From Pseudopyrenochaeta lycopersici (taxonomy: Eukaryota; Ascomycota; Dothideomycetes; Pleosporales; Pseudopyrenochaetaceae): 64,000 bases of DNA. This document shows, piece by piece, positions 32,214 through 42,858 of this stretch (its first letter is position 1; every line of letters starts with the position of its first letter). The stretch covers positions 806,001-870,000 of the forward strand of contig NHZP01000017.1 in the NCBI GenBank assembly GCA_003313425.1. The letters are read 5' to 3'. The notes below the pieces were generated by a model. The model had not been told where the DNA came from, searched no databases, and saw nothing but the letters and a program-made list of their open reading frames with translations. The translations under genes and the position numbers were made by a program.

Positions 32214-35200
32214 GGCAATACGTCTCTTGGCAAGAGAGCGTGTAGTCGATGGACTGCAAGAAATCAAGAATGAAGCACAAGAACGTCAGTCTTGTCCAGC
32301 GCAGATGCAGATCTTACTGAAGGTAAGCCCGTGGGGTGAAAAGCGCGTCCTCTGGTGTAAATAAGAAGGTGCAGGAAGGCGCCGAGGAGGGGGAATGCGG
32401 CAAGAGAAATACAGCAGCGGAGCGGATATGACCAAGACCTGGAAAATCTCTTGGGCCCATGGCCTACATAGCCACACTAATCGATTCGCCCGCCAAGTGC
32501 GCTAAATACGCTAGGCTCTCGGCGCGCCTTGGCAAGAAAGCAGCCATGCATACGAGATTGAGAGCGCGCTTGGTGGGCTGAGGGCGCTCTCGGGCTTCCC
32601 GCAACTTTCTGTGACCAACCCAGGCCGCTTTTCCGTGGTGGACAGCCACTGACGATCGATCCATCAGACCTGTCCCCACTGTGCGTACTCCAGCGAGTGA
32701 CCCCCCGGATGGACGAGGCCGAAACTGCCCAGCTCGATTACAGCGCGGAAAGCTCTTGGTCACTTGGCTGTGGGCGGAAAGCTCGTCGTTTCGAGCAGCT
32801 CGCCATTACGCATTTCGATCGCAGTGGCGACGCTTCTTGTTTCCACCCCATGAGGCGTTCTCATGTCACTGACAAAGAACGCCTCTGCAGTATTTCATAG
32901 CCCGAAATGCTGGAGAGCCTCGTCCTGGCGGTGGAAATCCAAGTATGGATTTTTTGTTGACTCTGTGCGCGATTGATTGTGCCTTCGGACAGACCCGGCG
33001 TTTCTACGTGCTTTCGATACAATAGCTGCTTCACAAGGCACTCTTGTGGAAGACGCGTTCTGAAGGCGCTTGGATCAGGGCCAAAACAGTCAAGGACTTT
33101 GGCACTTAGCTGGAACGACTCAAAGGACACTGCAAGGGACAAGTTGGCATTGTCCGACTACCCAATTTCCATCGAAAGTGATGAGCCCTCACAAACTTCT
33201 TCTAGCATGAACGCATTCGAGGATGTCCTTGCACTCTTTCATGATGTCGCCAACAATCCATGCTCAGGTCATCGCCACTTTCGGTTCTTGAGAGCGAGAA
33301 AATAATCCTCGTAGCTCACTGAAACTTCTGGTCAACTCTAGGGAGAAGGAAATCATATGGAACCTGCCTGACTGCGAAATTCCGGGGTCTACTTTGTCAG
33401 CCACGCAGAACATGGTCTGGTTATTACACAATAACCGTAGATTCGAAATCACAGTCTCGAAAGGGGAACAATCGCTTGTTCCCCTTCGCCGAAGCGTCAA
33501 CAGAGCGGGACAAGTTTTCCACTCCCTTGGCAGAGCCAAGAAACTTAGACAAGTTTGGATCAAAGGGCCAAGGAATGAGGGGTTTGGCATTTGGGCTGTG
33601 TATGCCCGTCGGCGGGGTTGAGTGCATGGCAAGGCATCGTTGTTTCATTTGCCTGTGAAACTGACATACTCCAGTGTTGGTACTCACACCCTCTCACTAT
33701 TCTACAAAGACTATTCGGATCACATCTCAACTTCGAATTTTGCCGCACCAAATATGCATTCATACATGCACCGACTCTTCTTGCTTCAATACAAAGTTCA
33801 CTACCGCCGGGCAAATTGACCTACATCAACCAACCCCTCGGTCCGAATTTATGTCCTGAACGGTCATACAAGCGGTACTTCATACAGAAGCCTGTTATAG
33901 ACTGATCATGCAACATGGTCAACCATGTATACTGCTTTGTCGTGGAGGCTTCTCCGCAAATTTGGATCGTGGAGAAGCATGGTGCTCCATGTTGTCCACA
34001 CCATCAAGAGATAATAGACAGATCAGGGCAGCTATCTTAGTGGCGGCCGTATGCATGTAATGAGCCGAGAAACGTAGTCAGGGACAATAATGCGTAGGCT
34101 TCCGTACCGATCGCGATTGAGGCCATTGCGCCCACGAAGGTGCCCATTCAAGAGGCTCGGAGGGGATCGCGGACATCGTATGAAGTTATTTGCGGGAGTG
34201 TAGTGGCGCCTATTGCGAAACACTCGTTCAAAGGCTCTCCTGTCACTGTAGTCAGGATTGCTGCAATCGCACTCGGTGTCCGAGACATTCACCTGCACTT
34301 GAGCAGCGACAACATCGACTTCCTGCAGTCAAGCCACGGAACGCGTTTGCGGCACCGCCACGATTGAGTCCTCGACCTGATCTTGCGGTATGATGACGGA
34401 TGCCATGGTATCAAGGGGTCAAACGGACAGCTTCAACGAATGCTGAGAGTCTGGGCGACGGTTTAGTGCTGACCGCGTGTGTTCCAAGGACTCTTAAAGT
34501 TCTGGTCCCGCGCAGGAAACCCAAGAGCGGAGCGTAGCAGACCGAGTCGCCAAGCACAATAACCTGATCTCCGCACTTTGTCGCACAATCATCTTAGATA
34601 TTAGATAAATTGACCGGATGGGATAATTATAGGAATAAAAGGTCAAGTAGATTACCATTCATTCGATGGCTCCGGCTGATTTATGCGCTGCTCCCTGCTA
34701 TCTATCTTGAGCGCACACCCATGCAAAGCGGCCACAGCTGGAGAGTCGAGTCCCACAAATGGGCAACACTGAATTCACACTAGAATGCCGTGAACTCCCT
34801 TTAGATCAGTGTTACTGAAGGCACCCACAGCAGTAATTCCCCAAAGCCAACTTTGAACTGCAGTGGTCAGTATCTCCAATAGCGTCCAACGACATCATCG
34901 CACAGAAGACCCAAGACAATCAGCTCCGTTCCAGCCGATTCCAGTCCACCATCAAACTTCACAACAGAATCTCACACCACATTTAGCATTATAGACTATG
35001 TCTCAGGATGACGACAGAGCTCCTCTGCTATTTTCAAGGTCACAGGCTTTCGCACAGGGTTCTCGTGTGACACTTACCTCTGGTCGCATGCGCCTGCCAC
35101 GTTTCCAGCCAAAGTACCGAGGTACCATTGCTTTGGCTGTACACTACTGTTAATGTTGCTCCCTAAACCGTAGGTTTTTCAACCAGAATAGATCCTTCAG

Positions 35201-35742
35201 GTTCTCGTTGCATGCAGGCCCCACTCGCTACTGTCATGATAATGCTATCTGCTCGAGAGGGGAAGAGTTGTCTGTGATTAACGTCTAGATTGATAAAAAG
35301 TAACTCTTTGCTTCGTGAAAGTTGGTCATGTCGTGGGGAACAAATGGGAGTTGATCTCATTGGAAGGACATCGTGATTGTAGCTGTTTGCTTGAGGAACT
35401 CAGTAACATGATTCGGATTTCAGATGTTCAATCATGTACCCAACGCTTCTCATATCAGTTAAAGCGCTGTGACCGGTAGGTGTGAGTTGATTCGAGTACA
35501 AATTCCTTTGTAAAGTGTATCGGTGCGGAAGTACTTGGTTCTCAAGGACGCAAGTCTAATCCTCGTTGGTCAAGCCTGAACTCGTTAGCATTCCCCTTGT
35601 GCCATGTCGCGCATCGAGAAATGGTACATCTAGTAAGAGTCTTGGATGCTGTGGTTTGATTCACAGAATTTAACATGAAATCTCCTGGTATCTCACGGCG
35701 CTTTGCTAGCTGGAATACCAATATAAAGGACAAAATCTAGCT
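32214..35742. other. 3.5-kb region upstream of pacC without genes; GCCAAG sites
   Basis: GCCAAG, the PacC target core, is found at 32226-32231 (minus), 32492-32497 (plus), 32528-32533 (minus), 33526-33531 (minus), 33535-33540 (plus) and 33567-33572 (plus). No gene model could be supported elsewhere: open frames around 32464-33905 overlap one another in different frames and lack motifs. The stretch 34400-35740 looks empty. Confidence 0.55.
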
Positions 35743-36889
35743 CTACCATCCCCGCCTCGTTCCATTTTCAGCGGCGCTCCTCAGTACATCCGCAACAGCA
35801 TAGTATGCCGGCTTGCGGTTGAGATTCTCATCCCAGAGACAGGCGTTGCCCTGGCCTGGGAAAGTTTCCGGCACCCATGATACTGGGTCCCTAGACGCGA
35901 TGTCAGTTATGTCTCATATGCAGTTCAAACAGATATGTCCCATACCAGAAATCCCACACGGTAACACCAACGCACTTCTTCTCGTCCACGCACGCACGCA
36001 CGCTGTCCGCATAGATCACCGCCTGTGCAGCCGTCTTGTTCGCATTATCTGGTAGCTCTAGCCTCACATCCAACTCCGTCAGGGCAGTCTCGAAACCGAG
36101 ACTTGTAAACAATTGCTGGCTAGCCCTGATATCGGTATACAGAGGCGCCCTGCCCACTGTAAAATGCCCCTGCAGGCCAACGCCGTCAATTGGCACCCTC
36201 CGTTTCTGGAAATCCTTCACGAGGGCTTGCACGGCAAGGGATTTGTTGTTTACGCGCTCGATGCCGTAGTCGTTGTAGTATAGTTTCGTACCTGGAGAGG
36301 TGTACTTCCTCGCGAATCTGAAGGCATGTTCAATGTATTCTGGGCCTATGGTATCGAGCCAGATATCAGAACGATAGGTTCCGTTGTCGTTGAAGGCTTC
36401 ATTTACAACATCCCAGGCGTAACAGTCGCCCCAGTAGTACTCTGCCTCTCTCTTTATGTGGTTCTCTAAAACGTCTAGCAGGCTCGTTTTCGTCCAATTG
36501 CCCGTTGTTAGCCAATCAGGAAGTTGATTGTGCCAAAGAAACGTATGGCATCGTCGCATTTGACCGGCTTCTTTTGAGGGATCAACGATTTGATCACCGA
36601 GTGTCCAATTGAATACATTTTGCTGGGGCTCAATGTGCACCCATTTTTGACCATTTGACGCAGTGACCTGGTTAAACTCGGATCTATTAAAGGCAATAGA
36701 TGTGTATTTTTCATTGTCGAGAACAACATTGTCGATGGCTGTACCGAAGTATTTCAGCCCTGCCTTTTTGGCAAGGTCGCCGAGCCCTGGTGCTTGTTTC
36801 GGTTTATTGCCATAGCCAAGTCGAGGGTGAACTGAAGCTGGCGAGGAGAGGGCCAAAGGAAGTAACGTAAGAGCGAATGAGGCCTTCAT
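35743..36889 (-). CDS. Secreted GH10 endo-beta-1,4-xylanase
   Basis: Exons 35946-36889 and 35743-35890 encode 363 residues; the intron is 55 nt. Start at 36889 rather than the in-frame ATG at 36955, because MKASFALTLLPLALSSPA is a proper signal peptide. Catalytic pair: acid/base Glu164 in WDVVNEAF and nucleophile Glu272 in ALTELDVRL. Other GH10 signatures: HTFLWHNQLPDWL, KLYYNDYGIE and VGLQGHF, and, after the intron, VWDFWDPVSWVPE..CLWDENLNRKPAYYAV. No cellulose-binding module is present. The enzyme cleaves internal xylan bonds outside the cell. A TATA-like element lies at 36975-36983. GGATAAA at 37155-37161 matches the XlnR target GGNTAAA, and CTGGGG close by fits a CreA site; these are sequence matches only. 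Xylanase expression would be expected to depend on the XlnR type of regulator seen at 11383. Confidence 0.94.
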
Positions 36890-37812
36890 CGTGGCTGTAA
36901 ACGCCGGAACGTATACGACGGATAGTCGCGATGTAGGTACAGAAGCGAAGATCAATGCGCCCGGGGAAGGGAGTCATATATACATACCCTAGATCACATT
37001 TTACCGCGTGTCTGGTTGAGATTGAAGGCCCACTGTTCCGGTGAGGTGTTCCAGGGCATACCGGGTCACCATATTATCTGAGTCGCTGATGATGAAGATG
37101 GTCGAAAATCAAACCGGGCCGTTAAGCTACACTTACCAAACTGGGGAATACCGCGGATAAATTGAGGTACAATCGCTCAAACCAGGAACTGAAGAGTAGA
37201 TCCGATGTGACCATCCCGAAGAAGAGGCCCGTTATTGACCGTTCCTGGCTAGCACTATAGACCACAGATGAGAACAACCGGTATCCCTGGAGTTCATGTA
37301 TGATGTACTGTGCAACTACATCAATTATGTCAAGGCACTAGATGAACATGAAATACGAAACCTTGAAACTTCAGCCTCCTCTGCTGTTTTGGATGTCGAA
37401 AATTAACACGATTGACCAGCTTGTTTTGCGAACAGTTCTGGGAAGTAGGATGAGCTTGAGTGGCAACATTGCTTGAAAAGGTAAAGTAAGCACAATACTC
37501 GTCGTACCCCGCAAACCTCCCATGTCTCCGCACGAACGTTAGTAACCCATTGACGGGAAATTAAACGTTTTCCGTAGCTGGTGGCAGCCGTGATGCGGCG
37601 ATGACAGGGATCGATACTGTGAATAGGCTGAATGGAGATGTTTGTTGGTATTCTGTACATCTAATTGAAAATCTTCGCTCCAGAATTTGCTTGCGACTTG
37701 GTATAACTTGGTGGTAAGATAGTTCACAGCCTCACAATCGTCATTTTTGGGGCGCAGAATCTATATATCTATCAACTTCTGAGATGGAGATATACGACCC
37801 TAATCATGCTGC
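36890..37812. promoter_or_regulatory. Promoter region of the GH10 xylanase
   Basis: TATA-like catatatac at 36975-36983 (about 90 nt before the ATG), GGATAAA at 37155-37161 and ctgggg at about 37141. The remainder, up to the stop of the nucleoside hydrolase gene, shows nothing recognisable. Confidence 0.4.
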
Positions 37813-39235
37813 TTAATCTATTCCCACAAACACACCATCTCTGACTAGAACCTCGCGAGGTATTTTTGGCATTGGACTGACTGCATCTGCACGTTTCATC
37901 GCACTTTCGATGCTCTCCCAAAATTTATCCAATTTGACGCCGCGTGGAATTCTGCAGCCTCCTTCACCCAGCGGCAGCTTAGTGACTTTCGTTCTGCCGA
38001 GCTCGCCAACCTCAGATTGGTTCATTGAGTGAACGCCATCTGTGACGATGTCGACCTGGAAGCGTTCTCCTTCCTTGTCGTCGAATATCTCAGGATAGAT
38101 GGCAGCAGAGACAGCGAGCGGGTCGTGCAATGGCGGTCCTTCAGTGATAGAAAACACCTCAGCATAAGTGCCGGCAAAGAACGACATAATCTGGGTGAAG
38201 AGTGCCCGCAGAGCGGTTGGCGTCCGATCACTTTGTGCAGAGGATGCATCAAGCGGATCATCTGCTCCATAGAGTTGAGTACGCCGAACCGCCTTGGTCC
38301 CAAGGACTTGGTGGCTGAGATCGAGCGGAATCAATGTGGTCTTGGACCTGAGGATCGGATGCGAGAAGATGAAATCGGACGCCTCAGGGTCACACTGTTG
38401 TGATTAGAGCTGTTTCGCGTGGCCAATGGATTCATAATTGTCTCACATAAATCTGGACGGCCAGTTAGCACTGCGTCTCAAATGAGCGAGTTTCAAGGAG
38501 AAGAGCTTACATTGAACTCAGCATAAGCAGTCCAATTACCGAAGCGTTCGCCTTCGCCTTTGACCTTTCCCATGCGAGCATTGGTGAAGCCTCCACCAAC
38601 TGCCCCTCCCATTATGCTCAAGCCTTTGAGGTGGCTGGCCAGATCGGTGTACTTTTGGAACAGCAACCCAATGTTAGTCAACGTGCCTGTGGAAACAAGC
38701 CACGCAGTGTTGGGTGGCGTAGCAATGAGAGCACTATACATGGCCTGGAGGTAGTCAACATCGGTTGCTGCTGGCTCAATGGGCTGTGGAAGGAGCGTTA
38801 CTCCATCCAGCCCGGACTCGCCTGCGTATATTAGCTCCTCGATTTTTGCGCCGTCACAAATCGGCGTATACCATGAATATCAGCAGCATGTACAGCATCC
38901 CGTTTAATTGGTTTTGCTGCGCCTGAATAGACCTTCACATCGCGCCTTCCGATTGCCTCAAGTATCGCTCGCGTATTGAACGTTGTCTGATCGAGTGCAG
39001 CGTTTCCATGGACGGTGGAGACTCCTATAAGCTCGACACGGGGATCTTGGGCACTGAGAAGGAGAGCATAGGCGTCCTATCCGTAATGTGAGAAGACCGT
39101 AGGCCAGTGGATTGGCAGTCACTCACATCATGTCCAGTGTCCTTGTGGTGTCAGTACGGAAGTTGAAGAAGGTGCAAGCTGGTTACGGACACAATCGAGC
39201 CAGAGCGGAATCCGCGTGGTAGTTGTCGTAGTCAT
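37813..39235 (-). CDS. Nucleoside hydrolase (inosine/uridine-preferring, URH1-like)
   Basis: Exons 39191-39235, 39127-39141, 38872-39076, 38511-38821, 38447-38452 and 37813-38394 encode 387 residues. Exon 2 is 15 nt and exon 5 is 6 nt; introns are 49, 50, 50, 58 and 52 nt. The enzyme splits the N-glycosidic bond of nucleosides to base and ribose for salvage. The calcium-binding motif DxDxGxDD is D14-C-D16-T-G-H-D20-D21 and is assembled from three exons. Further signatures: IGVSTVHGNAALDQTT, LVSTGTLTNIGLL, IMGGAVGGG, and WTAYAEFN-IY-CDPEAS, where IY is the 6-nt exon. HDPLAVSAAIYPE carries the late catalytic-site Asp (HDPLA). The reading frame is intact throughout. It is divergent from the ferric reductase gene. 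Confidence 0.88.
38447..38452 (-). other. 6-nt micro-exon (attat-type, encodes I-Y)
   Basis: On the coding strand this exon is ATTTAT. Upstream intron 38453-38510 has donor GTAAGC, branch point CTAAC and acceptor CCAG. Downstream intron 38395-38446 has donor GTGAGA, branch-like CTAATC and acceptor AACAG. Its inclusion gives AEFNIYCDPEA, the form conserved in fungal nucleoside hydrolases. Skipping would delete two residues in frame. Confidence 0.8.
39127..39141 (-). other. 15-nt micro-exon (encodes DTGHD of the active site)
   Basis: The exon GACACTGGACATGAT lies between a 49-nt intron (donor GTCCGT, branch point CTGAC) and a 50-nt intron (donor GTGAGT). It supplies three of the conserved positions of the DxDxGxDD motif, so skipping would abolish activity while keeping frame. 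Confidence 0.8.
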
Positions 39236-39762
39236 GGTCTATTCTTTGACAAATTCTTATTGCATTTACCCAGCGACTGATTGAAACAGCTGGTACAGTG
39301 AACATGTCCTGAATGCAGGGTCCAAGCGGAGTGTTTTGGTGGGGTCCCCGCGTCCGCGATTGGCTGACGCAGCAGGAACGCGGCCCTTTCAATAGGCGCA
39401 CGTTATTGATGCTTCGTTCCTTACTAATTTCTTTCTCCTCAAAGGCCCTCACGACACCGAGTGGATTGCCGCAAGAAGACGAATCTCCAATGCGTTCATG
39501 AACAGATTTCGATAGGTTATCAATCCTGTCTTCGGGCGCTGTCAGCTTTGGATCCGTCGAAGTCCGGAACGCACCCGCTTGTTTGGTCAACTTCACCGAC
39601 AATCGACAAGCACACGTATACAACATTGTGTCATCTATTCCTGTTCCACGCTTTGATGCGCACAAACTACACACTAACGTTATACCTTTGGAACTCTCCG
39701 CGCGGAAGCAGCCTTCATCATTGAGGAAGGTCGATTAGCGTTGCCAAGGAAAGGGCCTTGAT
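39236..39762. promoter_or_regulatory. Divergent promoter, nucleoside hydrolase / ferric reductase
   Basis: 527 nt between divergent starts. No specific element recognised. Confidence 0.45.
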
Positions 39763-41718
39763 ATGGATCTTCTACGACGCCATGGAGGACACTCTGAGGT
39801 GAAGACCGATCAGTACTGGGCTTTGGGGTACTACTTCGAGACATTGAACGATAAGCAAAAACACCAAAGACGAGAGTATCTAGATTGGTATGGGTTTGTG
39901 GCGCAGTGGTCTGTTCTCCTCATCTTTGCGCTCTTTCAGATCAGCTTTTTCTTCGCTTGGTTGGTGAAGAATGGGTTGAAGTACGATCCGCCAAAATCAC
40001 CATCATTCAACAAGCGCCCAGATGGAAAGCTGGGATGGCTGAGGGCTTTGCAGAGCGGCTGTAATAAACTGATGTGGTGGCTGCGAAAAGATGTGATTCG
40101 AGGCTGGAACTGGGGAACGAGAGGAGAATGGATTGGTGCCAGCATTTGGACTGCATGGCTGTTCTATCTCTGCATAGCACACACTGGCAATGGTAATTAC
40201 AAACTTCGTGATCCTGAGCCGACCACTGAAAACTAACATTGAGTAGACTATCTGCATCTCACAAAACGATTCGGGCAGATTGGTGCCTCGCAACTACCAG
40301 TGCATTACCTTCTGGCGATGAGGGCTCCTTACTCGCCTGTACAATGGCTCACGCGGCTAACCCATGAGCAACTGAAGGCCTCACACCAGATCCTGGGCCG
40401 TATCGTTTTCTTCTTCCTCATATTGCATGTAGCTTTCTACTTCAACTTCTTCGTCCTCTCGGGATTCCTTGCCAAACGCATCAAAGACTGGGACGTTATT
40501 TGGGGAATCATCAGCATTATCCTCTTCTCTGCCATCAGCACCACAGCCCTTGGATTCGTTCGCAGGAAGAACTACCGGGTCTTCTACATGTCCCACATTG
40601 CCATTGCGAACTTTATCATCCTACCTTTATACCTACATGTATCACATATCCGCATATTCGTGTATGAGATTATTGCAGTGGAAGCTTTACACCTCGTTTT
40701 CCGCGCATTGCGTCTCAAGATGTACCAGGGGACTGTCAGAATTCTTCCTGGCACCAACCTCGTACAGATCCGCATTCCACTGCCATCGACGAGCTCCGCG
40801 CTCAAATGGAAGGTTGGACAGCATGTGTATTTGAGCAGACTGTGGGGCAAACCGAAGGCCCCCAAGCTGTACGAACAATGGCTCATGACAACCAAGACAA
40901 ACCCATTTACAGTAGCATCAGTGCCAGCCAAGGATAAAGAACTTTTACTCGTTGCGAGAACACTCAAAGGCAATACAAAGCATCTCGCAAATCTAGCTCG
41001 CACGCTCTCACAGGGTGGTAGTGGTTTCCAAATGTTGCCTACCGCAGGTGGTGACATCCCAATTCTTCCAATCGCTCTTGAAGGACCTTACGGCGCATCT
41101 GCACGCCTACCAGACCTATCCGACTACGACAGAGTGCTTTTGGTGGCTGGTGGGGTTGGTGCAACTTTCATCATGCCAATTTATCGAAGTATTGTAGACT
41201 TTAACGACCCGACACCTGCAGGTACGCAGGTTCGGTGCATATGGGCTGTTCAAAAACTCGCCGAGACGCAATGGGCATATCCTGCTTCCTCCCCCGACGA
41301 CGTGCATGAGGATGATGCAAGCGCAGAGGCCCACACGAACGGTCTGTTGCACGTCCCAACCAACGTGGAAGTCTATGTTACACGGCCGTCGGGACCAAGT
41401 TTGCAGGCAGACGCCTCCGCATCTAGCGTCTTTGCGGTTGATCCAGACGGCGAGGATGGAGAAGCGATTGAGATGCAGGAGAATGAGCAACTACTCAATA
41501 TGGAGGAGCAAATGGAAAAGCCGAGGAAGGGTATGGAAGTGAAGAGCGGAAGACCCAGGATGAGTGATATTGTGGACGAGGTGTTTAGTAAGGGCAGGAG
41601 GACGGCAGTCATATGTTGTGGGCCGAAGCGGTTGACGGAAGATTTGAGGGGGAACGTGGAACGATGGGTCAATAAGGGCCACGATGTGTTCTGGTATGAC
41701 GAGACGTTTGGATGGTAA
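39763..41718 (+). CDS. Ferric reductase-like transmembrane flavocytochrome (FRE family)
   Basis: Exons 39763-40192 and 40247-41718 encode 633 residues; the intron is 54 nt. N-terminal part has several hydrophobic segments (WSVLLIFALFQISFFFAWLV; IWTAWLFYLCIA). The heme-binding ferric reductase domain has two His pairs spaced 14 residues apart: H190/H204 (HQILGRIVFFFLILH) and H260/H274 (HIAIANFIILPLYLH). FAD-binding NPFTVAS is at 362-368, with NPF in place of the common HPF. NADPH-binding GPYG is at 423-426, AGGVGATF at 444-451, and CCGP lies close to the end. Such proteins pass electrons from NADPH across the plasma membrane to Fe3+ or Cu2+ chelates; some relatives make superoxide. A low-complexity acidic insert (about 525-585) splits the NADPH domain. 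The exact substrate cannot be told from the sequence. Confidence 0.88.
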
Positions 41719-42858
41719 GGTTTGCCCAGCCGGGGGCTTCGTTGGTAGGAGATATATGAAGCAGCCTTTGCAAAGGGGGGCCTGGTCCTACCACAAGCCC
41801 GGCACCTGGGTACTGTTTCAAGGCTAGGATCGTTGCCATTTTACATATGAGCGATTGGCAGATGACGATTTCTGTTGAGGCGCCTGTGTTACCTCGAGAC
41901 AATGCGTACAATCGAAGACTAGTCTTCAAGCCAAATGTCTGACAGCCCTAGGCCACTCGGACGCTATGGCCCGGTGCCGAAAGTTACTTGGTCAGAATCG
42001 GGAATGGCTCAGACGGACGGAAGCTTGTCCAGACAGTTGTGCATGGGGCAGTGGGTGTTCACGACCTCAAAAACCAATCAAACCTCTGTTATCGGCCGCT
42101 TGATTTAACCGAATCCTCGCTGTTGTTGTGCAGTCAAGGGGCAAGGAACGACTGGAGTTGGGAGTGCTCAGCAACAAGTAGCGCCATAGCAAGTTTGTTT
42201 GCTTCTTCGCGTCGTCCACACAGCGTTGCAGTCCAGCTCGAAGGAGCGGAAACCCATATCTACCATTCCTTTTTGGTTGCGCCGCCGAAATTCAATTGCA
42301 GGGATACGCCCGAGCGCAGGCCAGCCAAGCACGAATCACAGAGTTCCCCGACCACTTAGAGCGTGCTCTCCTTCGAACAACTCCTTGCCCGTCATCGTCG
42401 CGATTCTCACGACCCATTCTCAGCTACGGGACGTTGAGCGGCGTGGTGCTCATCGGTCACTGCCATTCATTTGTTTCCCTTTGCCTCTGAGTTTCTTCTT
42501 ATTAGACCGCGACAGCCCAGCGTGCAGGGAAGCTGCTTGCTCGTGCATGCACTCACCCCCTCACACCCTCCGCGCCGTGTCCCCACACATACGCCTTCCT
42601 TTCTTCCCGCCCATGGCATTCTTTTCATAGCAATTCTGCTCGACACTCAGGAGGGGTGATTTCCTTGCGACTTCCCTCACCAAAGCTCATCGACGGCAGC
42701 CGTTGCATCCAGCTGTGGCCCCTTCCCTGTGCTCAAGACGTCTCACCCTACCGCCATCGCGCCATTCCACCGTCTTACCTCCGCAATCGAGTTCCTTGAC
42801 ATCTTGACCACACTGGGTGCGTCATCGACGGCACTGCATCCCACCACTCGCTTCTCCT
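41719..42858. other. Intergenic and probable long pyrimidine-rich leader
   Basis: 1,140 nt. The second half (about 42480-42850) is rich in C and T on the plus strand, as is typical of strong fungal promoters and leaders just upstream of transcription starts, and contains several short upstream ATGs. No separate gene was recognised. Confidence 0.5.

Noticed and set aside
32464..33905. Cluster of ORFs of 60-122 codons upstream of pacC
   Set aside because: They overlap on both strands in several frames with no motif or consistent splice sites.
36890..36955. Upstream ATG for the GH10 xylanase
   Set aside because: It would put 22 residues before the signal peptide; MKASFALTLL is the better start.
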